DNA from: Pukyongiella litopenaei
Lineage (GTDB): Bacteria; Pseudomonadota; Alphaproteobacteria; Rhodobacterales; Rhodobacteraceae
Assembly: GCF_003008555.2 (NCBI RefSeq)
Contig: NZ_CP043620.1
Location: forward strand, 1 to 64,000
Direction: 5' to 3'
DNA length: 64,000 nt
Of the stretch, positions 8,567 through 15,460 are shown in pieces; within the stretch, counting starts at the first letter, position 1, and each line of letters starts with the position of its first letter. Under the pieces are notes generated by a model. It was not told the origin of the DNA, did no database searches, and was given only the letters and a program-made list of their open reading frames with translations. The position numbers were made by a program, and so were the translations under genes.

Positions 8567-8608
8567 GACGGTTTGAAGCGGGGAGAGAGGCTCTCCGCAC
8601 CGTCGGAG
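8567..8608 (+). promoter_or_regulatory. structured leader, family 1 copy C
   Basis: Outer stem GACGGT (8567-8572) with ACCGTC (8599-8604). Inner hairpin GGAGAG (8582-8587), AGG loop, CTCTCC (8591-8596). Shine-Dalgarno GGAG at 8605-8608. Compared with copies A and B the closing pair is T-A instead of G-C, a compensated double change. Confidence 0.65.
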
Positions 8609-8616
8609 ATATGCCC

Positions 8617-9135
8617 ATGTTCGACCTTCCTCTCCAAACTCAGCCGGAAACACAGAAGACAGGTTTGCCGCCGAGCTTCCTGACCGTTCTTGCAGATCAA
8701 GACTTGCCGTTTGCGCTCACGACGGCTTGCCACGCGTCGGCGGCTCTGATGTCCGGGCAGGCACACCCCAAGGCACTGGAGCGGTTTGCCACGCTGGCCG
8801 AAGCCATGGATGGGGCAATCGTTCATGCCGAAAATGTCACCCCTGAAGACGCGCCGCGCATCCTGGCGATCCTCGATCGAGAGGGCCGCCTCGTTCTGGC
8901 CGGGGCTGTCCATGGTGGCGGGGTCGCATGGTGCCACCCGGTCTCGGATGCCGCCGAAGCCCGCGCCGTCGTGTCCGAGGCCAGCCAGGCCCGCGGGCAG
9001 GCGATGCGGGCGACCGAGTGGCATGAACATGGCCTTGCGCGACGGCTGCGGCACCACGCCGACGTTCTCGATGCCCGTCTTGTCGATCCACTCTGGCGTG
9101 TCTTCGCGTCTCGCGCCCTGCAGATCGCGGCGTGA
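8617..9135 (+). CDS. conserved plasmid hypothetical protein
   Basis: 172 residues. Two ATGs (8611, 8617) lie close together; 8617 has the better distance to GGAG. The protein is soluble, Ala/His-rich and helical, with no motif I recognise. It shares a family-1 leader with the ParB-like and DUF932 genes, implying common post-transcriptional control, and heads the run of small genes to 11441. Confidence 0.6.
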   Translation: MFDLPLQTQPETQKTGLPPSFLTVLADQDLPFALTTACHASAALMSGQAHPKALERFATLAEAMDGAIVHAENVTPEDAPRILAILDREGRLVLAGAVHGGGVAWCHPVSDAAEARAVVSEASQARGQAMRATEWHEHGLARRLRHHADVLDARLVDPLWRVFASRALQIAA

Positions 9136-9163
9136 CGCCCGAGAGTCAGAGAAGGGCAGGGGA

Positions 9164-9229
9164 GGATGTGAGCCTAGGAGGACGAGAGAGCCTCGGGGTT
9201 CAGATCCTTTCCCTCATTTCGGAGTTTCC
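9164..9229 (+). promoter_or_regulatory. structured leader, family 2 copy D
   Basis: Outer stem GGAT-G-TGA (9164-9171) with TCA-G-ATCC (9200-9207); the apical loop contains CGAGAGAG. The tail from 9203 to 9229, ending CGGAGTTTCC, is nearly identical to that of the SNO gene leader at 15432-15459. Confidence 0.5.
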
Positions 9230-9230
9230 A

Positions 9231-9722
9231 ATGTCCAAGATCGAACCCACCCTGGCCGCGCCGATGGCGCCGTCCAGGATTGATTTCGCAGCCGTGCTGG
9301 CTCGGCAGTCCGAGCGTGACGCGCGGATCGCAGCTTTGCGTCCGGCCAACAAGGAGCGCCTCTTCGATGGCCTGACTGCCGCGGGCATCACCCATGTGAC
9401 CGTGAGCTTTGACGGCTATGGCGATAGCGGCCAGGTTGAAAGCATCGAAGCCTACGCTGGCGACGCCGAAGTCACTTTCCCCAAGACCCAGATCGCCTAT
9501 GCCGCATTGACCTGGGACGACCCGGAGGTCGAGATGCGGGCGCTTTCGCTCGAAGATGTCGTGGAGCAACTGGCGTACGACTTGCTGTCTGACACCCACG
9601 GCGGTTGGGAAAACAACGACGGGGCCTACGGTGAGTTCTGTTTCGACGCGAGCGCTCGCTCCATCCACCTCGAGTTCAACGAGCGCTTCACCTCGTCCGA
9701 ACTCTATACCCACGATTTCTGA
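9231..9722 (+). CDS. DUF6878-like plasmid protein
   Basis: 163 residues from ATG 9231 behind CGGAG. The segment HVTVSFDGYGDSGQVESIEA and the C-terminal WENNDGAYGEF stretch fit a conserved family that I associate with DUF6878 (from memory). The function is unknown. It precedes the DUF6915-like gene by 10 bp, and both belong to the establishment block. Confidence 0.65.
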   Translation: MSKIEPTLAAPMAPSRIDFAAVLARQSERDARIAALRPANKERLFDGLTAAGITHVTVSFDGYGDSGQVESIEAYAGDAEVTFPKTQIAYAALTWDDPEVEMRALSLEDVVEQLAYDLLSDTHGGWENNDGAYGEFCFDASARSIHLEFNERFTSSELYTHDF

Positions 9723-9732
9723 GGGGGCGGCG

Positions 9733-10110
9733 ATGGCACATCCGTATCACCACGCCCTGTCATCGGTGAAGAAATGGGGCGGTACGGTCGAGGATTACCT
9801 CGCCGTCCATTCCTGGTTCGACCAGAGCAAGGAGATCACAGCCGACTTTCGGCACCGGGCGCTGCGCCACCATGCCGAGGGCATCTTCATGGCCGAGACA
9901 ATCTTTGGTCCGACGCTTACGCTCTCGACCGGACGCATCATCCCGACCCGGTGGGTCGGCGAGCAGCATGTTAAGGAGGACCTCGGCTTCATCCCGAGCT
10001 TCGCCGATTGGGTGAAGGCCATTCGGCCCGAGCCTTGGATGGGTCGGACCGAACGGATCGAGGCACAGGTCGATCCGCATCTCGCTTCGCCCGTGGTCGA
10101 GGTCATGTGA
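9733..10110 (+). CDS. DUF6915-like plasmid protein
   Basis: 125 residues from ATG 9733 (GGGGGCGG upstream). The start MAHPYHHALSSVKKWGG and the following helical region are typical of a small family seen on Rhodobacterales plasmids. No catalytic motif is evident. Its stop overlaps the region of the next start (ATGTGACATG), indicating an operon. Confidence 0.65.
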   Translation: MAHPYHHALSSVKKWGGTVEDYLAVHSWFDQSKEITADFRHRALRHHAEGIFMAETIFGPTLTLSTGRIIPTRWVGEQHVKEDLGFIPSFADWVKAIRPEPWMGRTERIEAQVDPHLASPVVEVM

Positions 10111-10111
10111 C

Positions 10112-10309
10112 ATGACCGATCCCACCTATCTAAGTCTTGGTTTGCCGCCGACCGCTTCGCGACTGGCAGTGGTTCGCGCGGCGGTCCGGGCGCTACACCC
10201 CGACACGCGCGCTGTTTGCAGTCTCCGGCTCGCGCGCAAGCGCTTCTACTGGCAGATGCTCTGCGCTCATGCCGCACGACAGGCGGCGGGCGACACGCCG
10301 ACCGGCTGA
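10112..10309 (+). CDS. small hypothetical protein (65 aa)
   Basis: Begins one base after the preceding stop. The sequence (MTDPTYLSLGLPPTASRLAV) resembles the first helices of a J-domain-like fold (a 'lgL...as...v..a.r.l...hPD' pattern) without the HPD motif. Coding potential is supported only by tight spacing, so it is an uncertain gene. Confidence 0.45.
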   Translation: MTDPTYLSLGLPPTASRLAVVRAAVRALHPDTRAVCSLRLARKRFYWQMLCAHAARQAAGDTPTG

Positions 10310-10342
10310 TCGTTCCCAACTACCCCTTCATCCCAACCGAGT

Positions 10343-10362
10343 GCCCGGCCTCTCGGCCGGGC
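10343..10362 (+). terminator. GC-rich hairpin
   Basis: GCCCGGCC and GGCCGGGC form a perfect 8-bp stem with a TCTC loop, between the 65-aa ORF and the Shine-Dalgarno (AGGAGG) of the next gene. It may be a weak terminator or a leader hairpin. Confidence 0.5.
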
Positions 10363-10384
10363 CTTACCCATTCAGGAGGTCCCC

Positions 10385-10804
10385 ATGGCGGATTACTTCA
10401 CCCATTTCTCGTGCCTGCTCGACGTAGGCAGCCCCGACAAGGCGGCTCGCGCGCTCGCCCTGTTCCAGGAAATCCGAGCTGCGGATCAGGACGCCGACGA
10501 TCCGGAAATCGCGGGCTTCGATCTCGTGCTCCAGGATGCCCCCGAGGGCTGCACCCTCTGGATCCATGACGATGACCACGGCGATGTCGAGGCGGTCATC
10601 CGCTTCGTGCTGCGCCTTGCCGAAGATCTCGACCTTACCGGCCTCTGGGGCTTCCAGTACGCCCTGACCTGCTCCCGGCCCCGCCTCGACGCCTTTGGTG
10701 GCGGCGCGCATGTTATCGATCTCGGCGCACGCAAATCCGTCGGTTGGACCAGCAGCCAGGAATGGCTGGCCGCCGCGCTGAACGGGGAGGACGTCGATGC
10801 CTGA
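10385..10804 (+). CDS. conserved plasmid hypothetical protein
   Basis: 139 residues with a strong AGGAGG upstream. The protein is acidic (IHDDDHGDVEAV) and single-domain, with no known catalytic motif. It overlaps the next gene by 8 nt. I recognise it only as one of the small acidic proteins that accompany DUF932/radC on such plasmids. Small acidic proteins in this setting are sometimes DNA-mimic anti-restriction factors, but nothing here proves that. Confidence 0.6.
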   Translation: MADYFTHFSCLLDVGSPDKAARALALFQEIRAADQDADDPEIAGFDLVLQDAPEGCTLWIHDDDHGDVEAVIRFVLRLAEDLDLTGLWGFQYALTCSRPRLDAFGGGAHVIDLGARKSVGWTSSQEWLAAALNGEDVDA

Positions 10805-11441
10805 GGTCATCTGCACCACCGTCTACCAGTTCCCCGAACTCTCGGATGCGGCCAAGGAAAAGGCGCGCAGCTGGTATCGCGAGCTCGGCCCTCACGACGA
10901 TTGGTGGGACGCGGTCTATGACGATTTCGAGCGGGTCTGCGAAATCCTCGGCATCTGCCTGAAGACCACCGCCGTCCGCCTGATGGGTGGCGGGGCGCGG
11001 GCCAAGCCTTGCATCTGGTTTTCCGGTTTCTGGAGCCAGGGCGACGGCGCCTGCTTCGAGGGCTACTGGTCCCACGCCAAGGGCGCGGCCACGCGCATCC
11101 GGGACTACGCCCCGACCGACACGACGCTGCATGGCATCGCCGACCGTCTGCAGGCCATCCAGCGGCGAAACTTCTACCAACTCGCCGCCGAGGCCAGCCA
11201 CCGTGGCCGCTACTACCATGAATACACCATGTCGATCGACGTCACGCGGGACAGCCCGAGGTGGCAGCCGCCGACCGAGGACGCCGAGGAGCTCGTGACC
11301 GAGGCGCTGCGCGATCTGGCCCGCTGGCTCTACCGCCAGCTTGAAGCCGAATACGACCACCTTACCTCGGACGAGGCCATCGAGGAGGGGATCATCGTCA
11401 ACGAGTATACGTTCACGGAAGGAGGGCGGCGGTTCGGGTAA
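10797..11441 (+). CDS. conserved plasmid/phage hypothetical protein
   Basis: 214 residues, overlapping the preceding gene. It begins with VICTTVYQFPELSDAAKEKA and contains WYRELGPHDDWWDAVYDDFE, and is rich in Trp, Tyr and acidic residues. Homologues are often annotated 'antitoxin of toxin-antitoxin stability system' without support. It probably belongs to the same operon as the two acidic proteins upstream. Confidence 0.6.
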   Translation: MPEVICTTVYQFPELSDAAKEKARSWYRELGPHDDWWDAVYDDFERVCEILGICLKTTAVRLMGGGARAKPCIWFSGFWSQGDGACFEGYWSHAKGAATRIRDYAPTDTTLHGIADRLQAIQRRNFYQLAAEASHRGRYYHEYTMSIDVTRDSPRWQPPTEDAEELVTEALRDLARWLYRQLEAEYDHLTSDEAIEEGIIVNEYTFTEGGRRFG

Positions 11442-11471
11442 CAGTGATCAACGCGCAAGGTTCATTTGATC

Positions 11472-11499
11472 TTTACAGTAAGTCCATATGGACTATATT
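11472..11499 (+). promoter_or_regulatory. promoter with palindromic operator for the Xre-RES pair
   Basis: -35 TTTACA (11472-11477) and -10 TATATT (11494-11499) are 16 bp apart. The perfect 14-bp palindrome AGTCCATATGGACT (11481-11494) fills the spacer. Such placement is expected for autoregulation by the antitoxin. Confidence 0.65.
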
Positions 11500-11518
11500 G
11501 AAGCCAATGGAGGACGCC

Positions 11519-11908
11519 ATGTACGTTGCAGAGAAAATCCGGGAACCCGCACAGATCAACGCCGTCGCGTTGAAAGCTTATGCACGCGTGGCCGATGCTT
11601 GGGGTCTCAGTCTCAAGGAAGCGGCTGGCCTTGCCGACATGTCAGAGAGCACGTGGAAGCGCGCCAAGAAGCCGGATTTCGCCGGAGAGCTCACCAAGGA
11701 CCAACTGCTGCGGCTCAGCGCTGTAATTGGCATCTTCAAGTCGCTTGAACTCTACTTTTCGGAGCCTCTGGCAAAAAGCTGGTTCACCCGACCGAACAAG
11801 GGGCCGCTCTTTGGTGGAAGCCGACCAGTCGACACCGCCATCGACGGGGGTTTGCCGCAGATCCTCGCGGTTCGGACCTATCTTGATGCGTTGCGTGGTG
11901 GGGCATGA
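11519..11908 (+). CDS. Xre/MbcA/ParS-type antitoxin
   Basis: 129 residues from ATG 11519 with GGAGG five bases upstream. An N-terminal helix-turn-helix (LSLKEAAGLADMSESTWKRA) is followed by the C-terminal ParS/MbcA-type toxin-binding region (residues about 60-129). It overlaps the RES toxin start by ATGA. It likely neutralises the toxin and represses its own promoter through the 11481 palindrome. Confidence 0.85.
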   Translation: MYVAEKIREPAQINAVALKAYARVADAWGLSLKEAAGLADMSESTWKRAKKPDFAGELTKDQLLRLSAVIGIFKSLELYFSEPLAKSWFTRPNKGPLFGGSRPVDTAIDGGLPQILAVRTYLDALRGGA

Positions 11909-12606
11909 AGCAGACCGAGATTTCCGATCGCGGTCTCGTTCGTCTCCTGCCCGCCACCTACCACAAGCCACCATCGCTGCGCGGTCTCGTCGATACCGAT
12001 GACGAGATGGAGATCTTGGCAGAGATCGAGGGCCTGACCAGTGGACGTCTACAGGCCGAACGCGGGCGCAACCCGCATCTGGACCCGCGCGAACTCGCTT
12101 GGCAACGCCGCAGCCGCGATCTGCGCATCTATGGGGACAGTCACGTCAACGCAGCCTTCACTTACACCCGCGCCGGCGGAAACCGCTTCAACGCCGAGGA
12201 GCGCGGCGCGTGGTACTGCGCATGGGATGTGATGGTTTCTGTCAGCGAAGTGGCTTGGCACCGTACACGCGAACTCGGCTTTACCGGCAGCTTCCACGAT
12301 AGCGCCCGCTATGTGGAATTGCTGGCCGACTTCATCGGCGTCTTCGACGACATGACCGATGAGGCAGGTCATCCGGCGCTGCATCCGGATCCGGCTGTCG
12401 GGTATCCCGAGGGCCAAAGCCTGGCACAGCATCTGCGTCGGGGCGGATCCAAGGGCCTGATTTACCCTTCGGTCCGGGCTCCTGCACCGGGCGGGAATTG
12501 CTTGGTCTGCTTCGAGCCCCACGCAATTCAGAACGTTCGTCCAGGCGCGTCTTGGGATCTTGTGTGGGATGGGACTCCGCACTACTCGATTGCGGCCGTC
12601 GGCTGA
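11905..12606 (+). CDS. RES-domain toxin
   Basis: 233 residues. The RES residues are visible: Arg in GNRFN, Glu in VSEVAW and Ser in IYPSVRA. RES toxins of Xre-RES pairs degrade NAD+ (NAD+ phosphorolysis or hydrolysis), causing growth arrest. The ATGA overlap with the antitoxin gene is characteristic. This locus probably stabilises the plasmid or acts in defence. Confidence 0.87.
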   Translation: MKQTEISDRGLVRLLPATYHKPPSLRGLVDTDDEMEILAEIEGLTSGRLQAERGRNPHLDPRELAWQRRSRDLRIYGDSHVNAAFTYTRAGGNRFNAEERGAWYCAWDVMVSVSEVAWHRTRELGFTGSFHDSARYVELLADFIGVFDDMTDEAGHPALHPDPAVGYPEGQSLAQHLRRGGSKGLIYPSVRAPAPGGNCLVCFEPHAIQNVRPGASWDLVWDGTPHYSIAAVG

Positions 12607-12642
12607 TCCAAAAAACCGTACTTGGCCTGGAGGCCTACAAAG

Positions 12643-12819
12643 ATGGCAACGCCTGATATCGAAAGCCCAGACCGCACCGATCTCAAGCAGATCGACCATG
12701 AGCACTTCTTTGAAGCGATAGACTCGCCGCCTTTGCCGACCGAAGCCCTGCGCTCTGCCTTTCATCGGGCGAAAACGCGGTCATTTCAGCGAAACACAGG
12801 GCTTGGAAGCGCCGACTGA
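12643..12819 (+). CDS. small hypothetical protein (58 aa), possible antitoxin remnant
   Basis: ATG 12643 has GGAGG nine bases upstream. The segment HEHFFEAIDSPPLPTEALR resembles the C-terminal toxin-binding tail of DUF1778-type antitoxins, but the ribbon-helix-helix part is absent. It is either a small stand-alone gene or a relic; no partner toxin follows. Confidence 0.4.
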   Translation: MATPDIESPDRTDLKQIDHEHFFEAIDSPPLPTEALRSAFHRAKTRSFQRNTGLGSAD

Positions 12820-12901
12820 GTTCACCCGCCTTCGGCGCCTCCCATCGGCGCGATGAGGACGGCCAACGCAAAGCTCCCCTCACGACGGTGCTGGGCGTGG
12901 C

Positions 12902-13819
12902 TCAGCCCAAGAGCTTCAACAAGGCGTCGCGATGCGCGGCATGTTTTTCGGGGTTGTCGCGCTTCAGTTTGTTCAGGTTGAGGAGTTTCCACTTCACGGC
13001 CGGTAGGTCAGCGGCTTGCGAGCGGTCGATCGCCGCAAAGTCAGGCTCGCCGTCCTGAAGCGTCAGGAGGAACTGCCTCGCCTTGTCATCGAGCCTCGAT
13101 TGCAGATCGGCGACCAACTTCAGGCGCGTCGCCAGAAGCGTATCGAGAGGGACGGGTGCTCTGGTCATGCCCTCGAATTCCCGCGCGTAGGGTTGCTCGA
13201 GATCGATCAGGTTCGGATCGAGCAGCTCATGCGCCGGGCGCGGCGAACTGGCGACATAGATCAGGAAGGTCTGGAAGAGGTCCTGCGTCAGGCCTTCGTT
13301 TTCGTAGAGGAGCGTGACGTCGTAGAGATCCCGTGGATGCTGCCTGTCGAGGGCAGCGTGCAGTTTGCCAGCGAACAGGTCCTCGAACGAGACGATCTGC
13401 ATTTCGGCATAGCCATAGGCATCTTCCACGGCTGCAGAGACGGTCCGGATCTCCGGGTCGTGGACGACGCCACGGGTCACAGGCGAGGTTTCGATCTTGA
13501 TCTCGGCATTCCCAAAGCGTGCCAGCAGCCGCGTGGCCCCGCCGCCGCCCCCTTGGATGCGCTGAGATTTCGCGCCGCGAATGCCGGTCTCGATGGCGGC
13601 CGCGATGCGATCCATCGCGGCATTGATCTCGTCCAGGCTCTCGGCGCGGTCCTTGATCGGAAGATAGGTCAGGTCGATGTCGACCGACAACTGTGGCAGA
13701 TCTCGGTAAAATAGGTTAATGGCCGTCCCGCCCTTGAGCGCGAAGACGTTCTCGTCCGCGACATGTGGCAGAATGCGCACCAGCAGTGCAACCTGGGCTT
13801 CATAGGTCTCACGCGCCAC
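12902..13819 (-). CDS. abiEii: AbiEii-type nucleotidyltransferase toxin
   Basis: 305 residues from a GTG start that overlaps the end of the antitoxin gene by 11 nt. The nucleotidyltransferase signature is present: KGGTAINLFYRDLP followed by the VDIDLTYL metal-binding pair. AbiEii toxins transfer nucleotides to tRNA acceptor ends, arresting translation. Together with AbiEi it forms a type IV toxin-antitoxin system that aborts phage infection and stabilises mobile DNA. Confidence 0.9.
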   Translation of the reverse strand: MARETYEAQVALLVRILPHVADENVFALKGGTAINLFYRDLPQLSVDIDLTYLPIKDRAESLDEINAAMDRIAAAIETGIRGAKSQRIQGGGGGATRLLARFGNAEIKIETSPVTRGVVHDPEIRTVSAAVEDAYGYAEMQIVSFEDLFAGKLHAALDRQHPRDLYDVTLLYENEGLTQDLFQTFLIYVASSPRPAHELLDPNLIDLEQPYAREFEGMTRAPVPLDTLLATRLKLVADLQSRLDDKARQFLLTLQDGEPDFAAIDRSQAADLPAVKWKLLNLNKLKRDNPEKHAAHRDALLKLLG

Positions 13820-14621
13820 TGCCGGCCTCCGGTTTCACGAAATCTTCCGGCACCATGATCCGATAGCGCGGGTGGATTTTGCCACCTCGGACTAGGGCTC
13901 GGTCACCGCTTCCGAGATCGAAGGCCTGCGGGTCGATCCGTTTGCGCCAGGGATGATCGTGGCGGTCGGCGAAGACGAAGAACAGACGCTTTACCTTGAT
14001 CTTCTGGCACGCTTGCAGGAGGTCGGAAATCAGCCTTGGGCGCAGGGTTGTCAGGCTCTCGAAGACCATGTCGAGCGTGTGGAAACTCTCATGGTGGGGC
14101 AACTCGTCCATGGCTTCCAGGATTGCGCGCTCCGGCGTCGACATTGTCAGACCCCAGTCCCATGGCTGGCCTGTCGTTTTGCCCTCGATCACACCCAGCT
14201 TCTGATCGGTGAACAAGGAACGGGGGCGGATATTGATCGGGGCATCCGTCGGCAGTTTGATCAGCCAGTTCGGGACCTTGTCCCCGTAGACCCAGACTGG
14301 AGCGCTTTCCCCCAGGCGGAGGTAATGGGCATGTCCTTGTTCACCGAGTGCCGTCGTGCTCCCGACATGCAAATCATGACCCATGATATGTTGCATCGAA
14401 AGGATGCAGGTCTTCCAGTCGATGCTGTTGGACGCCTGCATATTCGGGACTGGCCGGCGGAAGACACCGCGTGCGATGCGCTCCAGCCAGCCGCGTTTCA
14501 CATAGTCACGGAAGCTCTCATAGGCGATGCCTTGCGAGACGAGCCATGCCGCATCGACCAGATACCCGGCGGGTACGGCATCGAGCACTTTCTTCAGATT
14601 CTGTGACCTTGCGGTGTCCAT
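13809..14621 (-). CDS. abiEi: AbiEi-family antitoxin/regulator
   Basis: 270 residues starting MDTARSQNLKKVLDAVPAGY. An N-terminal winged-helix region (residues about 10-75) is followed by the AbiEi C-terminal domain. AbiEi proteins repress the abiE promoter and counteract AbiEii. An imperfect repeat (CAAAGA 14644-14649, TCTTTG 14664-14669) just upstream is a candidate operator. Confidence 0.87.
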   Translation of the reverse strand: MDTARSQNLKKVLDAVPAGYLVDAAWLVSQGIAYESFRDYVKRGWLERIARGVFRRPVPNMQASNSIDWKTCILSMQHIMGHDLHVGSTTALGEQGHAHYLRLGESAPVWVYGDKVPNWLIKLPTDAPINIRPRSLFTDQKLGVIEGKTTGQPWDWGLTMSTPERAILEAMDELPHHESFHTLDMVFESLTTLRPRLISDLLQACQKIKVKRLFFVFADRHDHPWRKRIDPQAFDLGSGDRALVRGGKIHPRYRIMVPEDFVKPEAGSGA

Positions 14622-14986
14622 GATGCCTAAAGTGACAGATTTTCAAAGAGACATCTACAGGTTTCTTTGATGAGAATGCTTTTCCAGCGTTATGGACGCT
14701 TCTATCTCACCATTTCCAAAGAACTGAGGGACTAGCCCCAAGGGGTGTGAGATCTGAAGACGCTGGGTTGAGAGACGGCTACGACTTGCGGTGGTTACCG
14801 AAGGTCGCAGCGGTGCACCTCCCGGCGTGCCGCCGGAACCAGACCTTGGTCCTTCGGACAGGAGCTTGACCGAGGCTGATGTCCCGAAGGTCCAGTCTGC
14901 CAACCTACAGCTTGGCAGCTGCGCTCGGTTTGCCAAACCGCGGTATGGCAGAATCTCCGGCAGGTCGGAGCCAGCCGGTGCCGTTC
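14622..14986. other. intergenic stretch without a convincing gene
   Basis: It contains the presumed abiE promoter/operator at its left end. Open frames here are short and lack ribosome sites. Nothing else is recognised. Confidence 0.5.
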
Positions 14987-15283
14987 TCACCTGTTCCCGT
15001 CGATCCACTTCGACATGAGCCGCTTGTCGCGGAAGCATTCGTCCGGAACGGCGCGCCTTTTGATCCGGGCGAGTTTCTCAGCGAAGGCCACCTGCTTGGA
15101 CGTGGGCAGCCGGTCCATGTCCGATACCGGTTTCAGCTGGGCCTGAGCCTCGATCCAGGCGCTCAAAGATCGCCGGTCTTGCTGAACCTCCCAGGGCAGG
15201 AGCGTCCGGTTGCGCAGGGCGAGCGACCGCGCATAGGCAATCTGCTTGGGCGTTGCGGGCAGGGCGTGCTTGGTGCTTTCCAT
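14987..15283 (-). CDS. small protein with tandem TPKQ...SxWI repeats
   Basis: 98 residues from ATG 15283 with AGGGGG upstream. The protein is an internal duplication: residues about 10-46 (TPKQIAYARSLA...LSAWI) and 60-95 (TSKQVAFAEKLA...MSKWI) align. This short helical module also occurs at the end of some plasmid primase-like proteins, so a DNA-replication accessory role is possible. It is divergent from the SNO helicase gene and shares its intergenic region. Confidence 0.65.
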   Translation of the reverse strand: MESTKHALPATPKQIAYARSLALRNRTLLPWEVQQDRRSLSAWIEAQAQLKPVSDMDRLPTSKQVAFAEKLARIKRRAVPDECFRDKRLMSKWIDGNR

Positions 15284-15391
15284 GGTGGAACCCCCTTTCT
15301 GACTTGGCTCTGAGCATAGAACATAACAAGAACAAAATCAAGCCAAGCGTCGGGAACACCTTGGTGCGAAAGGGAGAGAGGGGCCGGGAAA

Positions 15392-15459
15392 GATCAGGTC
15401 CGAGGCTGCCCGAGAGAGGGTGTCCGGGCCTGATCCTGTCCTTCATTCCGGAGTTTCCC
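15392..15459 (+). promoter_or_regulatory. structured leader, family 2 copy E, before the SNO helicase
   Basis: Outer stem GATCAGG (15392-15398) pairs perfectly with CCTGATC (15429-15435); the apical part contains CCCGAGAGAGGG. The tail (15432-15459) matches the leader of the 9231 gene in sequence and in distance to the ATG. Confidence 0.55.
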
Positions 15460-15460
15460 G

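Noticed and set aside
9132-9230. Upstream extension of the 9231 gene
   Set aside because: It would translate the structured leader; the ATG at 9231 has a proper CGGAG ribosome site and matches the family start.
14655-15038. 127-codon minus-strand frame in the abiE-to-14987 gap
   Set aside because: Overlaps the end of the duplicated-motif gene in another frame; no start context or domain.
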